Assembly: GCA_030622955.1 (NCBI GenBank)
Contig: JAUXFM010000004.1
Coordinates: 1-60,280 of the forward strand
Direction: 5' to 3'
DNA from: Lentisphaerales bacterium
GTDB taxonomy: Bacteria > Verrucomicrobiota > Kiritimatiellia > JAUXFM01
DNA: 60,280 nt
Below, in pieces: positions 10,709 to 19,537 of the stretch; the stretch's first letter is position 1; every line of letters begins with the position of its first letter. Both the position numbers and the translations under genes were made by a program. The notes under the pieces were generated by a model. It was given only the letters and a program-made list of their open reading frames with translations, was not told the DNA's origin and made no database searches.

Positions 10709-10735
10709 ATTATACCTGCACGGTATAGTTGTCAA
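10709..10735 (-). promoter_or_regulatory. brnTA promoter with palindromic operator
   Basis: Minus strand TTGACA-15 nt-TATAAT with perfect inverted repeat TATACC GTGCA GGTATA (10711-10727) overlapping spacer and -10. Confidence 0.6.
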
Positions 10736-10820
10736 TCATCTTTTCTTGATTCTAATCGTTCACAATGAGAGTTTTTCGCGGCTACGCGAAAATACTTCTC
10801 CATTTTCTTGTTGGGCAATC

Positions 10821-11966
10821 TTATTTCTCTGGCTCGACGAACTTTCCCTTGTCATTCCTGACTGAAGTGACGGAAACGCCGTGGTAGGCGCGTGCTAGAA
10901 CAGCTATGTTTCGGTCATCGCCTTTCAGTTCCTGTACGGAGCGTATCAGTAGCGACTCCAGCGGTAGCAGTGAATCAGCACCAGGTTTTGCGAAGCCATA
11001 CAGCCCGATGCTCTCCTTCAAGGCTGCCGGGACAACGGTGGTTGCGTCCTGCTTATTCCAGTTAGCCAGGCAGGTGATAAGGCGGGTGTGCTTTCCGATC
11101 ATAGGTTTTACAGCCTTCACGCGCTTCAGGTCGCCGCCCTCGTTCATCAGCCAATCCACCTCCTTATACATTCTCGAATTGACGATATGCGGATGCGTCG
11201 GATTAAAGGCTGTTAGCCAGACAATGCACTCTGGATTTGCGGCTTTTTGGATAGTTTTCCAGGCCCTGTCAATGGCCTTTCGGCTATACTCGACATCCTT
11301 CTCTTTGGATAACTTGTTGTTCCCGGGATACTCCTCTCCCATGAGTTGCGCATACAATTCCTTTTCGCACTTCAGCCACACCTTCCGGGTCGGCTGATAA
11401 AACCAGTCAATCATGAACCCGTCAATGCCGGTCAGCCGGACAGCTTCACCGATAGCGGCAGACAAATAGGCGAGATACTCATCGGTATATGGGATATGAC
11501 GATCGCATGGGATTCCATAGCTCAGGTCGGGATGATCCAGGCCCCATTTAGTGTTGGCGCCGATACAGAAGTAGCCCATCACGAGCATACCCTCATCATG
11601 ACCCAACCGTACCATTTCAGGAAGGAAGTCGTGCTTTAACCCCGGCTGCGCAGGCACCGTACCATTTTTATACCAGGCATAACCGTTGCAGGAAACAGCG
11701 AATGTCTGTATGACATTAGCGCCCATCGCCTTGTACCAGGCAACGTGTTTTGCGGGATTTGCATCAGCCCATAAACCCGGTTTCGCAAAACCATTCGGTC
11801 CGCCTGATCCCCAGTTGAAGTCAATGCAATAGGCTTTGATGTCTTTAATCTTTGAGGGTGCGACAGGATGAGTTTCGTCAGAATGTTCGATCGCGCAAGT
11901 GACGGCCGGACTTCCGCTCGCAAGACCCAATAATGCTACAGTAGCTTTCGTGTTCTTCGCGGACAT
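10821..11966 (-). CDS. Putative secreted TIM-barrel glycoside hydrolase-like protein
   Basis: 381 aa; signal-like N-terminus, HVAWYKAMGANVIQTF, GIDGFMIDWFY; family not resolved by eye. Confidence 0.45.
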   Translation of the reverse strand: MSAKNTKATVALLGLASGSPAVTCAIEHSDETHPVAPSKIKDIKAYCIDFNWGSGGPNGFAKPGLWADANPAKHVAWYKAMGANVIQTFAVSCNGYAWYKNGTVPAQPGLKHDFLPEMVRLGHDEGMLVMGYFCIGANTKWGLDHPDLSYGIPCDRHIPYTDEYLAYLSAAIGEAVRLTGIDGFMIDWFYQPTRKVWLKCEKELYAQLMGEEYPGNNKLSKEKDVEYSRKAIDRAWKTIQKAANPECIVWLTAFNPTHPHIVNSRMYKEVDWLMNEGGDLKRVKAVKPMIGKHTRLITCLANWNKQDATTVVPAALKESIGLYGFAKPGADSLLPLESLLIRSVQELKGDDRNIAVLARAYHGVSVTSVRNDKGKFVEPEK

Positions 11967-12087
11967 GTCTCAAATTCCTTTCGTTCCATTTACTTCTAAT
12001 CCTTCTGCTTGCCCAGAACGTTGGAATGAGCTTTCGGCGCGTATGCGACGATACCGTCGATTTTATTGATACTTCGCTACCGGGGAC

Positions 12088-12558
12088 TTAATGGTTGTTC
12101 TCCGAATAGTTCTCTGAAAGATGCTCGAAGTCATCAAGATCTTTATGCCTTGCAGAGGCCCTTTTGTTTTTGCGGAGGTGGTCTTTGGAGATGATGTTAA
12201 CACGCAGACCATCTATTTTCGCTGTTAGCCGGTCTGCAAAGCATTCATCAAACGAGACACCGTCTATTTCCGTCAAAACCTCGATTCGCATGGGAGGTAC
12301 GCCCATGCGAATAATTTTGCCTCGTTCCTGAAACAACTCTGGTGAGAGCTTGGGGTCGTTCATTCCAAAACGAGAAAATACGTTGACTAGCTTGGTAGCG
12401 TTGTCTGGAGAAATGGTTACAAATATATCCATATCCGCTGTAGCCCGAGGGTAACCATGATATCCTACTGCATAACCACCAATTAGTAGATATGCGACAT
12501 CAGCTTCGTTCAGCAATTTCAAGAATTCTTTGAAGTCGTCCGGAAGTAGTTGATCGAC
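12088..12558 (-). CDS. Nucleotidyltransferase (AbiEii/DUF6036-like)
   Basis: LLIGGYAVGYHGYPRATADMDIFV nucleotidyltransferase GG...DxD motif; likely start MVDQLLPDDFKEFLKLL. Confidence 0.75.
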   Translation of the reverse strand, partial: VDQLLPDDFKEFLKLLNEADVAYLLIGGYAVGYHGYPRATADMDIFVTISPDNATKLVNVFSRFGMNDPKLSPELFQERGKIIRMGVPPMRIEVLTEIDGVSFDECFADRLTAKIDGLRVNIISKDHLRKNKRASARHKDLDDFEHLSENYSENNH

Positions 12559-12685
12559 CATACGCAACCTGTCTATCAATTTGTATTGCCCGCAATCTAT
12601 CTTGAGGGGACTGTTTATTCCAATACTCAGCATCAGATGAGTCTTTTAGATCGACAACTGACAATTGACTTCTGTCCATTTTCAT
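12500..12685 (-). CDS. Small protein paired with nucleotidyltransferase
   Basis: 61 aa DSSDAEYWNKQSPQDRLRAIQIDRQVAYGRSTTSGRLQRILEIAE; overlaps the NTase start out of frame; resembles small partner proteins commonly found upstream of such NTases. Confidence 0.6.
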   Translation of the reverse strand: MKMDRSQLSVVDLKDSSDAEYWNKQSPQDRLRAIQIDRQVAYGRSTTSGRLQRILEIAERS

Positions 12686-12748
12686 AAATAAATGTTACTC
12701 CAAATAACCGTTGAATACAAGAGTAGCTCTTGATGTTTTTAAACGGAG

Positions 12749-13260
12749 AATCGGGACAGGGAGAGTCCTCGCGGACTCTCTCCTCCCACAACACGGCCAT
12801 ACGGATCACGTAGCACGGCGTTTCCGTTACACGTTAATATGGAGCAAGGGTAAACCCATGCTGACGAAATAGCGAGTAGTGAGTGAATAGGCCAGTGCAG
12901 GGCTGCGGCTGAGTCGCCATGGGCCGTGATGTGACTTACATATGTTCCATGCAAGTTCACGGCTGACGCCTCGCTTCCGCAGTTGCCTGTATCCGCCTCG
13001 TCCCCACTGTTTCCACATGTAGCAGCGAAGACGCTTTTTGATCCATGCGGTCAGTTCCCGAAACGTCTGCTTGTTAAAGGCGTAGTCAAAATACTGCCGC
13101 CAGCCTTGCAGGTACGTCGCCACTTCCTCGATGATCTGTTCTATTCGGCGCCCTCGGTTGCGGCCCGTCAATTCACGAATGCGGTTCTTCAGCCGCCGGT
13201 TGCTCTTGTCGCTGACAAAGACCCGACCTGCCTTCCAATACTGAACCCGAGAAGCGAGCG
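12749..13260 (-). mobile_element. 5'-truncated group II intron (maturase C-terminus plus 3' ribozyme end)
   Basis: GRVFVSDKSNRRLKNRIRELTGRNRGRRIEQIIEEVATYLQGWRQYF...WKQWGRGGYRQLRKRGVSRELAW...GPWRLSRSPAL...YFVSMGLPLL is a maturase C-terminus; downstream hairpin GAGAGTCC-GCGA-GGACTCTC (12761-12780) then CCCGATT resemble domain VI and the intron 3' end; RT domain absent. Confidence 0.8.
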
Positions 13261-13511
13261 ATGACGAGGTTTTGGATATAAGGGACAGATATAAGAGAGA
13301 ACGGTGTCAAAGGTTGAGGAGTTGGATATCAAATAGTGTTTGACCGGGGATCGCAAATACAAGATGGATAAAGACGCTATTGTTTTCGATAAGAAAAAGG
13401 CAAGAACTGAATTGACAAGTATAAGAATGGACGGATCCCTGTAAATTCTGTACTGTGCCTAGTCATAATTGAGTCGATAGAAGAACGATTGAGGAATGAG
13501 GAACAGACCAT

Positions 13512-14711
13512 ATGGGTATGTTTGAAACCACGGGCAAGGCTGGGCGCAAGGGGCGTAGCCCAAATACACTGGCAAAACTTGAGCGTCTGAATAAGACACT
13601 GAGGCACGAGGAGCCGGATCGGGTCCCAATCAGCGATTTCTTCTGGGGCAGCTTTATCACGCAGTGGCGCAAGGACCTGGGTTTGCCGGATGATGCCAGT
13701 CCATATTACCACTACGATATGGATTGGATCGCCACTGTCCCAAACATGGACCCATGGATTCGCTCGTTCGAGACCCTCAGCGAAAGCGACGAGGAGGTCG
13801 TGGTAAAAACTGGGTTCGGCGCAATCATGCGCAAGAAGTTTGACCTGCCAATGCCAGAGATGGCCGAATGGGAGACTGACACATTCGAGAAACTGGAGGC
13901 GGCTGAATTTGATGCGCCGGATGATCCCCGTCGTTTCTTCGAAGCGGGCGACAATCAAATCGCGGGTGTAGGGGATGGGTTCGAACGGAACTCTCCTGCC
14001 TGGGTCGAAACGGTTAAGACGTTACGTCCCGATTTCCCTGTCTACGGGAGCATAATCGAAGTCGCCGAGTGTTTAACGCGTCTGATCGGTCAGCAGAACA
14101 CGATGTTGTGGATGGGGATGCATCCAGATCGCATGGGTGCAGTTATCAACAGGATCGGTGAGTTCTATCTGCAAAGTGCCGTGGCCGCGATGAATGCTGC
14201 CGACGGTCTGCTCGACGGCTTTGTGATCTGGGGTGATGTGGCGTACCGAAATGGGCCCTTCTTTTCGCCGGATTACTGGCGCGAACACTTCAAGCCATGG
14301 GTGAAGGCGATTGCAACGGAAGCGCATTCGCGCGATCTGCCGGTGATCTATCACGGTTGCGGTTGCGTACATAAGCTACTCGAGGACTACATTGAAGCGG
14401 GTATAGACGCATACAACCCGTTCGAGGCAAAGGCCGACATGGATGCCGTCGATTTACGGCGCGAGTACGGGCACCGACTGGGTATCTGCGGCAACAGCGA
14501 TATCCGTGTGTGGGAGCGTGGAGATCGCGATGAGGTTAAGCGCGAGGTGCTGCGGAAGTTGAATGCCGCAAAGGGCGGCGGTTACATCTTTCAGTCAGAC
14601 CACTCGGTAGCGACCGATGTATCGGGCGAGACGTATGATTACATCGTGAAACTCGTACGGGAATATGGCAAATACCCGCTGGATCTTGGTGAATTTGATG
14701 AGGATATTTGA
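13512..14711 (+). CDS. UroD/MtaA-superfamily protein (uroporphyrinogen decarboxylase-like)
   Basis: 399 aa; HEEPDRVPISDFFWGS N-terminus, HGCGCVHKLLEDYIEAGIDAYNP Zn-ligand-type HxC motif. Confidence 0.8.
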   Translation: MGMFETTGKAGRKGRSPNTLAKLERLNKTLRHEEPDRVPISDFFWGSFITQWRKDLGLPDDASPYYHYDMDWIATVPNMDPWIRSFETLSESDEEVVVKTGFGAIMRKKFDLPMPEMAEWETDTFEKLEAAEFDAPDDPRRFFEAGDNQIAGVGDGFERNSPAWVETVKTLRPDFPVYGSIIEVAECLTRLIGQQNTMLWMGMHPDRMGAVINRIGEFYLQSAVAAMNAADGLLDGFVIWGDVAYRNGPFFSPDYWREHFKPWVKAIATEAHSRDLPVIYHGCGCVHKLLEDYIEAGIDAYNPFEAKADMDAVDLRREYGHRLGICGNSDIRVWERGDRDEVKREVLRKLNAAKGGGYIFQSDHSVATDVSGETYDYIVKLVREYGKYPLDLGEFDEDI

Positions 14712-14713
14712 TT

Positions 14714-16012
14714 ATGCTACATGACCCGGAGCATGTCGAAGTAGTGGCGGACGCGGAGCGCGTCGAGATGCCAGACCCGGATCGTGAATTGCTGCGCCAA
14801 CTTGCTTTAGAAGTTGCTGAGATTGCCACACTTCCTGTGCATGCCGAAAAGGCACAACTCTGGACCGGCCTCAATGATCTAAAGTCCAGTCGCCCAATGA
14901 TCTATATCAACGAGATCTGCTGGAACGAGATGAATGTCGATGATGAGTTGACGCTGCAATGCAAGCACCCATGGGCCAGACGTCAAGAAAACGGGATGCG
15001 GCATCAACTGTACCTTTGGCGGCATATGCCCGGAGATATGGTTTTCAGTGACCACTTCAATTGCCCACTTGCAGTGCGGAGCACGAGCTTCGGGATATCT
15101 GAGGATGTCGATATTGTCAAGACGGACGATACGAACTCAACTGTGTCGCGCCATTTCAAGGTGCAGATCCAGACTGAAGACGATCTTGAAAAGATCCGTA
15201 TGCCGACGATCACCTATGACAAGCAGATCACTGCACGGCAATATGAAGCGATGTGCGATCTCTATGAGGGAATAATGCCAGTCCAGAAGACTGGGCAGAG
15301 GCATATATGGTTCACGCCATGGGATTTTCTGATTCGCTGGTATGGCATTGAAGCGGCGATGTTGGACATGATCGACAGGCCGGATTTTGTGCATGCAGCG
15401 GTCGCGCGCATGGTTGACGCGTGGATGATTGAATTGGATCAGTTTGAAGAGCTCAACGTGCTTGCACTGGATTCGGTGAACGAACGGGTCGGATCGGGCG
15501 GATACGGTTACGTCTCGTGCCTTCCGGGCGACAATTACAATAGCGCCCATGTCCACCCGCATAATATGTGGGGATGCTCAAACGCGCAGATCTTCTCTGA
15601 GGTCTCGCCGCAGATGCACTGGGACTTTGCAATCGAACATGATCTGCGCTGGCTTAAGCGATGGGGTTTGACCTACTACGGATGCTGTGAGCCGCTGGAC
15701 GGGAAGATGGATCTAATGCGACGCATTCCGAACCTGCGCAAAATATCGATCAGCCCATGGTGCAACTTCAAGCGTGCGATCGATGAGATCGGAGACGACT
15801 ATGTCATTAGTTTTAAGCCCAGTCCTGCAATCCTGGCAACGGACACATGGAACCCGGGCGCTGCACGGCGTGACATTAGAGAGATCCTCGATCTGGCTGG
15901 TGGCAAATGCCATATCGAAATCGTCATGAAAGACATCTCAACCGTACGCTACCAGCCGCAACGACTGTGGGAATGGTCAGAGATCGCCATGGAGGAGTCG
16001 TTGCGTGGCTGA
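14714..16012 (+). CDS. Divergent UroD-superfamily-like protein
   Basis: Approx. 432 aa; YYGCCEPLDGKMDLMRRIPNLRKISISPWCNFKRAIDEIG resembles the C-terminal UroD/MtaA region but lacks the HxC histidine; start refined from TTG 14708. Confidence 0.65.
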   Translation: MLHDPEHVEVVADAERVEMPDPDRELLRQLALEVAEIATLPVHAEKAQLWTGLNDLKSSRPMIYINEICWNEMNVDDELTLQCKHPWARRQENGMRHQLYLWRHMPGDMVFSDHFNCPLAVRSTSFGISEDVDIVKTDDTNSTVSRHFKVQIQTEDDLEKIRMPTITYDKQITARQYEAMCDLYEGIMPVQKTGQRHIWFTPWDFLIRWYGIEAAMLDMIDRPDFVHAAVARMVDAWMIELDQFEELNVLALDSVNERVGSGGYGYVSCLPGDNYNSAHVHPHNMWGCSNAQIFSEVSPQMHWDFAIEHDLRWLKRWGLTYYGCCEPLDGKMDLMRRIPNLRKISISPWCNFKRAIDEIGDDYVISFKPSPAILATDTWNPGAARRDIREILDLAGGKCHIEIVMKDISTVRYQPQRLWEWSEIAMEESLRG

Positions 16013-17519
16013 GAACCTGGACATCGCGCTCCGGATGGAACAAGTTACCAAGCGATATCCTGGTACGCTGGCCGTTGACTCTGTTGATTTTGAAGCTCAT
16101 GCCGGTGAAATCCATGCGCTGCTGGGCGAGAATGGTTCCGGCAAGTCCACGCTGATGAATGTTCTGGCCGGCTGTTTCACTGACTATACCGGCACGATCA
16201 GCCTGGGCGGAAAACCAGTTGTCCTCCATTCTCCTGTTGCAGCCAAGCGGCGGGGCATACAGATGATTCACCAAGAGTTGAGTCTTGCCCGCGCACTCAG
16301 TATTGCCGAGAATCTCATGGCCGGGCGGCTACCCTCGAAGTACGGACTGCTTGACAGGCGCAAGCTGATGTCAGAATCGCGAGCACTGCTGGCACGAGTA
16401 GGGCTCGGGCATCTCGATCCGAGAAAACCGGTCAGCGATATCGATCAGCACGAAGCACAGTGTGTTGAAATTGCAAAAGCGTTGGGCAACAACCCGTGCA
16501 TTCTTGTCATGGACGAACCCACGTCCGCACTGAGTCGTAACGAAGTGGAATTGCTGTTCAAGATTATCCGCGACCTGAAGCAACATGGCCTGGCAATTGT
16601 CTATATCTCACATCATCTCCCTGAGATCACGGAAATCGCCGACAAGATAACCGTGCTGCGTGACGGCAAGAAGATTGCCACACGTTCTGCCGTTGGGGTG
16701 ACTCACGACGAGCTGGTTGACCTCATGGTGGGCGGAGCGGCGAGTGGCGAGCTGTATGAACACAAAACGGCACGATCTCCGGGTGCCCCAAAGCTAGAGG
16801 CGCGTCAGCTGACCCGTTATGGGTTCTTTCATGAGGTGTCATTCATGGTGTGCAAGGGAGAGATCCTGGGTATCGGCGGTTTGGCGGGGGCAGGAAGAAC
16901 TGAACTTGCACGAGCTCTGGTGGCGGTGGACCGCGTTGATCGCGGAGAGATATTGCTGGACGGTAAACAAGTCCGTCCCCGTCATCTCGACGAAGCTATC
17001 CGAATGGGATTAGCCTACGTGCCAGAGGATCGCAAACAGCTTGGCTTGGCGATTCGACATTCAACCCGCGAGAACGTTCTCGCCGCCATTCTGCCGAAAC
17101 TGACCCGGTTCGGCATCTTTTCCCAAGGACTTGGCGATACGACGCTTAAGGACATGATTCAGCGGTTACAGGTCAATCCTCCCGTTCCTGACATTCCAAT
17201 CCGTAGTTTATCAGGCGGGAATCAGCAGAAGGTCCTGTTGGCCAAGTGGCTTGCCTCGAATCCGCAAGTGCTGATCCTTGATGAACCCACGCGTGGTGTG
17301 GATATTGGTGCGAAAGTTGTTATTCATAGGGCAATCGAAGAGGCCGCCAAGAACGGCACTGCGGTAATTCTGATTTCATCGGATCTTCCTGAATTGGTAA
17401 GTCTGGCTGACCGGATCATGATAATGCGACATGGTCGGATCATCCGTGAGATGCCTGGCAGCGCCCTGAGTGAGGAATCTGTCCTGCTCGCGGCTAATGG
17501 TGGAGAGATCGATGAGTAG
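16005..17519 (+). CDS. Sugar (ribose-type) ABC transporter ATP-binding protein
   Basis: Two ABC cassettes (GENGSGKSTLMNVLAG; LSGGNQQKVLLAKWLASNPQVLILDEPTRGVDIGAK), RbsA-like. Confidence 0.95.
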   Translation: MAENLDIALRMEQVTKRYPGTLAVDSVDFEAHAGEIHALLGENGSGKSTLMNVLAGCFTDYTGTISLGGKPVVLHSPVAAKRRGIQMIHQELSLARALSIAENLMAGRLPSKYGLLDRRKLMSESRALLARVGLGHLDPRKPVSDIDQHEAQCVEIAKALGNNPCILVMDEPTSALSRNEVELLFKIIRDLKQHGLAIVYISHHLPEITEIADKITVLRDGKKIATRSAVGVTHDELVDLMVGGAASGELYEHKTARSPGAPKLEARQLTRYGFFHEVSFMVCKGEILGIGGLAGAGRTELARALVAVDRVDRGEILLDGKQVRPRHLDEAIRMGLAYVPEDRKQLGLAIRHSTRENVLAAILPKLTRFGIFSQGLGDTTLKDMIQRLQVNPPVPDIPIRSLSGGNQQKVLLAKWLASNPQVLILDEPTRGVDIGAKVVIHRAIEEAAKNGTAVILISSDLPELVSLADRIMIMRHGRIIREMPGSALSEESVLLAANGGEIDE

Positions 17520-18510
17520 ACATACTAACTCCATTCGGCGCATTTTCGGTCTACTGTTGCACCGCGCGGGCATCCTTGTTGCGCTTCTTGCGTTGCTGGG
17601 TATAGGGGCAATGGTCAACCCCGAGTTTTGCACCATTGGCAACCTGCTGAACACGATCGACAGTGTCATGTTGTTGGGTGTTGTCGTTGTTGGTGTGGCA
17701 TTCGTTACTTATTCGGGCCACTTCGCGGATCTATCTGTACCAACGACAATGGCTTTCTCCGGCGTAATGACCGTGGAAATGTTGAAGTTCGGGTTCGTGC
17801 CTGCGATTCTTGCCGGACTGTTGACTGGATTGTGCATAGGTCTCGTGAACGGGATCATGATTGGCAAGCTCAGGGTTAATTCGATCCTCTGGACGTTGGC
17901 AATGTCGTATCTGACCATGGGGCTCATGCGCTGGATATGGCTCAATAAACAGATCTACCCGGACCTGCAGAGTGGTGGCACCAATGCCGGGCATCTCTTC
18001 GATGAGCTCTATCGTCACAGTATTGTCGGTCGGGTCACGCTGCCGATGGTGATTCTGGTCTTGATGGCAGTGGTGGGTCATTTGATTCTTACGCGAACAG
18101 TCTTTGGCCAGCAGCTGAAGCTGATTGGGTCGAATCCTGATATGGCAGAGATGACCGGGGTCCGACGGTCAAGAGTTATCGGTATGGCATTTGTGCTTTC
18201 TGCAGTCGCATCCTCGATTGGCGGGATACTGATCACATCACTCTCCAAAGTGGGCGCGTACTATAATGGTGAAGGGTATGACTTTGATGCCGTAACGGCA
18301 GTCGTGCTCGGCGGGGTGAGCCTGGCCGGTGGGCGCGGGAGTGTTCTCGGTGCGCTTGGGGGAGTGCTCGTGCTCGGCTTGATGAGCAACATCATGACAC
18401 TTGCCGGTGTTGACACATTTGCCCAGCAGATTGTTAAAGGGATCGTCTTTGTTATCGTCGTCGGAGCGACCTCGCTGGTGGCTAGAAGACTGGGGCGTGA
18501 AGATGATTAG
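17512..18510 (+). CDS. Ribose-type ABC transporter permease 1
   Basis: RbsC-like multi-TM, AVVLGGVSLAGGRGSVLGALGGVLVLGLMSN; start refined to ATG 17512 overlapping the ATPase stop. Confidence 0.9.
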   Translation: MSRHTNSIRRIFGLLLHRAGILVALLALLGIGAMVNPEFCTIGNLLNTIDSVMLLGVVVVGVAFVTYSGHFADLSVPTTMAFSGVMTVEMLKFGFVPAILAGLLTGLCIGLVNGIMIGKLRVNSILWTLAMSYLTMGLMRWIWLNKQIYPDLQSGGTNAGHLFDELYRHSIVGRVTLPMVILVLMAVVGHLILTRTVFGQQLKLIGSNPDMAEMTGVRRSRVIGMAFVLSAVASSIGGILITSLSKVGAYYNGEGYDFDAVTAVVLGGVSLAGGRGSVLGALGGVLVLGLMSNIMTLAGVDTFAQQIVKGIVFVIVVGATSLVARRLGREDD

Positions 18511-19537
18511 CAAGAAGGTCACAACAGTACTCGCGGTGATCGACCGGTACAGGATCTACTTGTTGCTGTTGTTGGTGTTTGGGGTCATGTCATGTGTCGC
18601 GCCGCGTTTTCTCAATACGTTCAACATGACCGTGATAATGAAGTCCATGTGTCTGAATGCGACGGTTGCGATTGGTTTTACGCTCGTCCTTCTCAGTGGC
18701 GAGTTGGACCTTTCTATAGGATCTTCAGTAACGCTTGGTGCAATGCTCACAATTGGCCTCCAACCACAGCTCGGATGGATCGGAAGCGTCACTGTGGCGC
18801 TGGTTGCTGGCGCTCTCGTTGGTCTCGTCAACGGTCTACTGGTTATGAAAGCAAGAATCAACTCATTCATAGCAACCCTTGCGACCATGACGATTCTGCA
18901 GGGGATCATCTACATCTACAGTCACGGTTCTTCGCTCAGCGTAACCACTGACAGCGCATTCGCGCTGGCAGATATGCTGGAGAAGCAGATTGCACCGTGG
19001 GTTACGCCACTGATTATCATTACGCTGGCACTGGTGTTCGGCTCGCAGGCTGTGCTGAGTTGGACAAAGTGGGGACGTAACTTCTTCCTGGTTGGCGGAA
19101 ACAAAGAGACCGCGTGGTTCTCGGGCGTGAGCCCCACTCGTTACATTGTTGCCGCGTTTATGGTGTCCGGCGTCATGTCTGCGCTGGGCGGCGCGCTCTG
19201 CAGCATGGCGATGTGTTCGGCCACGACCGATCTGGGTGCTGCCTGCTTGATGGATGTCATAGCCGCAACAATTGTAGGTGGCACGGCTATGGCCGGAGGC
19301 AAGGGAAGCATCGTGCGCAGCGCAGTGGCCGTGCTAATGTTTGCGATGCTGTTCAACGGCTTCAACCGGTTGGGCTATCCGAGTGAACTTAAAGTGTTGG
19401 TGGCGGGCCTCGTGCTGGCACTGGTGGTTATTCATGAAGCAGTGATGGCCCGACGGCGAGAGCGTGTGAGAGGCCAGAGACCGATATTGATGGATGAATT
19501 GAGGACGACTGTACTTAATAAGGAGACGACCACATGA
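18503..19537 (+). CDS. Ribose-type ABC transporter permease 2
   Basis: LLSGELDLSIGSSVTLGAML, ATIVGGTAMAGGKGSIVRSAVAVLMFAML; start ATG 18503 overlaps upstream permease stop. Confidence 0.9.
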   Translation: MISKKVTTVLAVIDRYRIYLLLLLVFGVMSCVAPRFLNTFNMTVIMKSMCLNATVAIGFTLVLLSGELDLSIGSSVTLGAMLTIGLQPQLGWIGSVTVALVAGALVGLVNGLLVMKARINSFIATLATMTILQGIIYIYSHGSSLSVTTDSAFALADMLEKQIAPWVTPLIIITLALVFGSQAVLSWTKWGRNFFLVGGNKETAWFSGVSPTRYIVAAFMVSGVMSALGGALCSMAMCSATTDLGAACLMDVIAATIVGGTAMAGGKGSIVRSAVAVLMFAMLFNGFNRLGYPSELKVLVAGLVLALVVIHEAVMARRRERVRGQRPILMDELRTTVLNKETTT

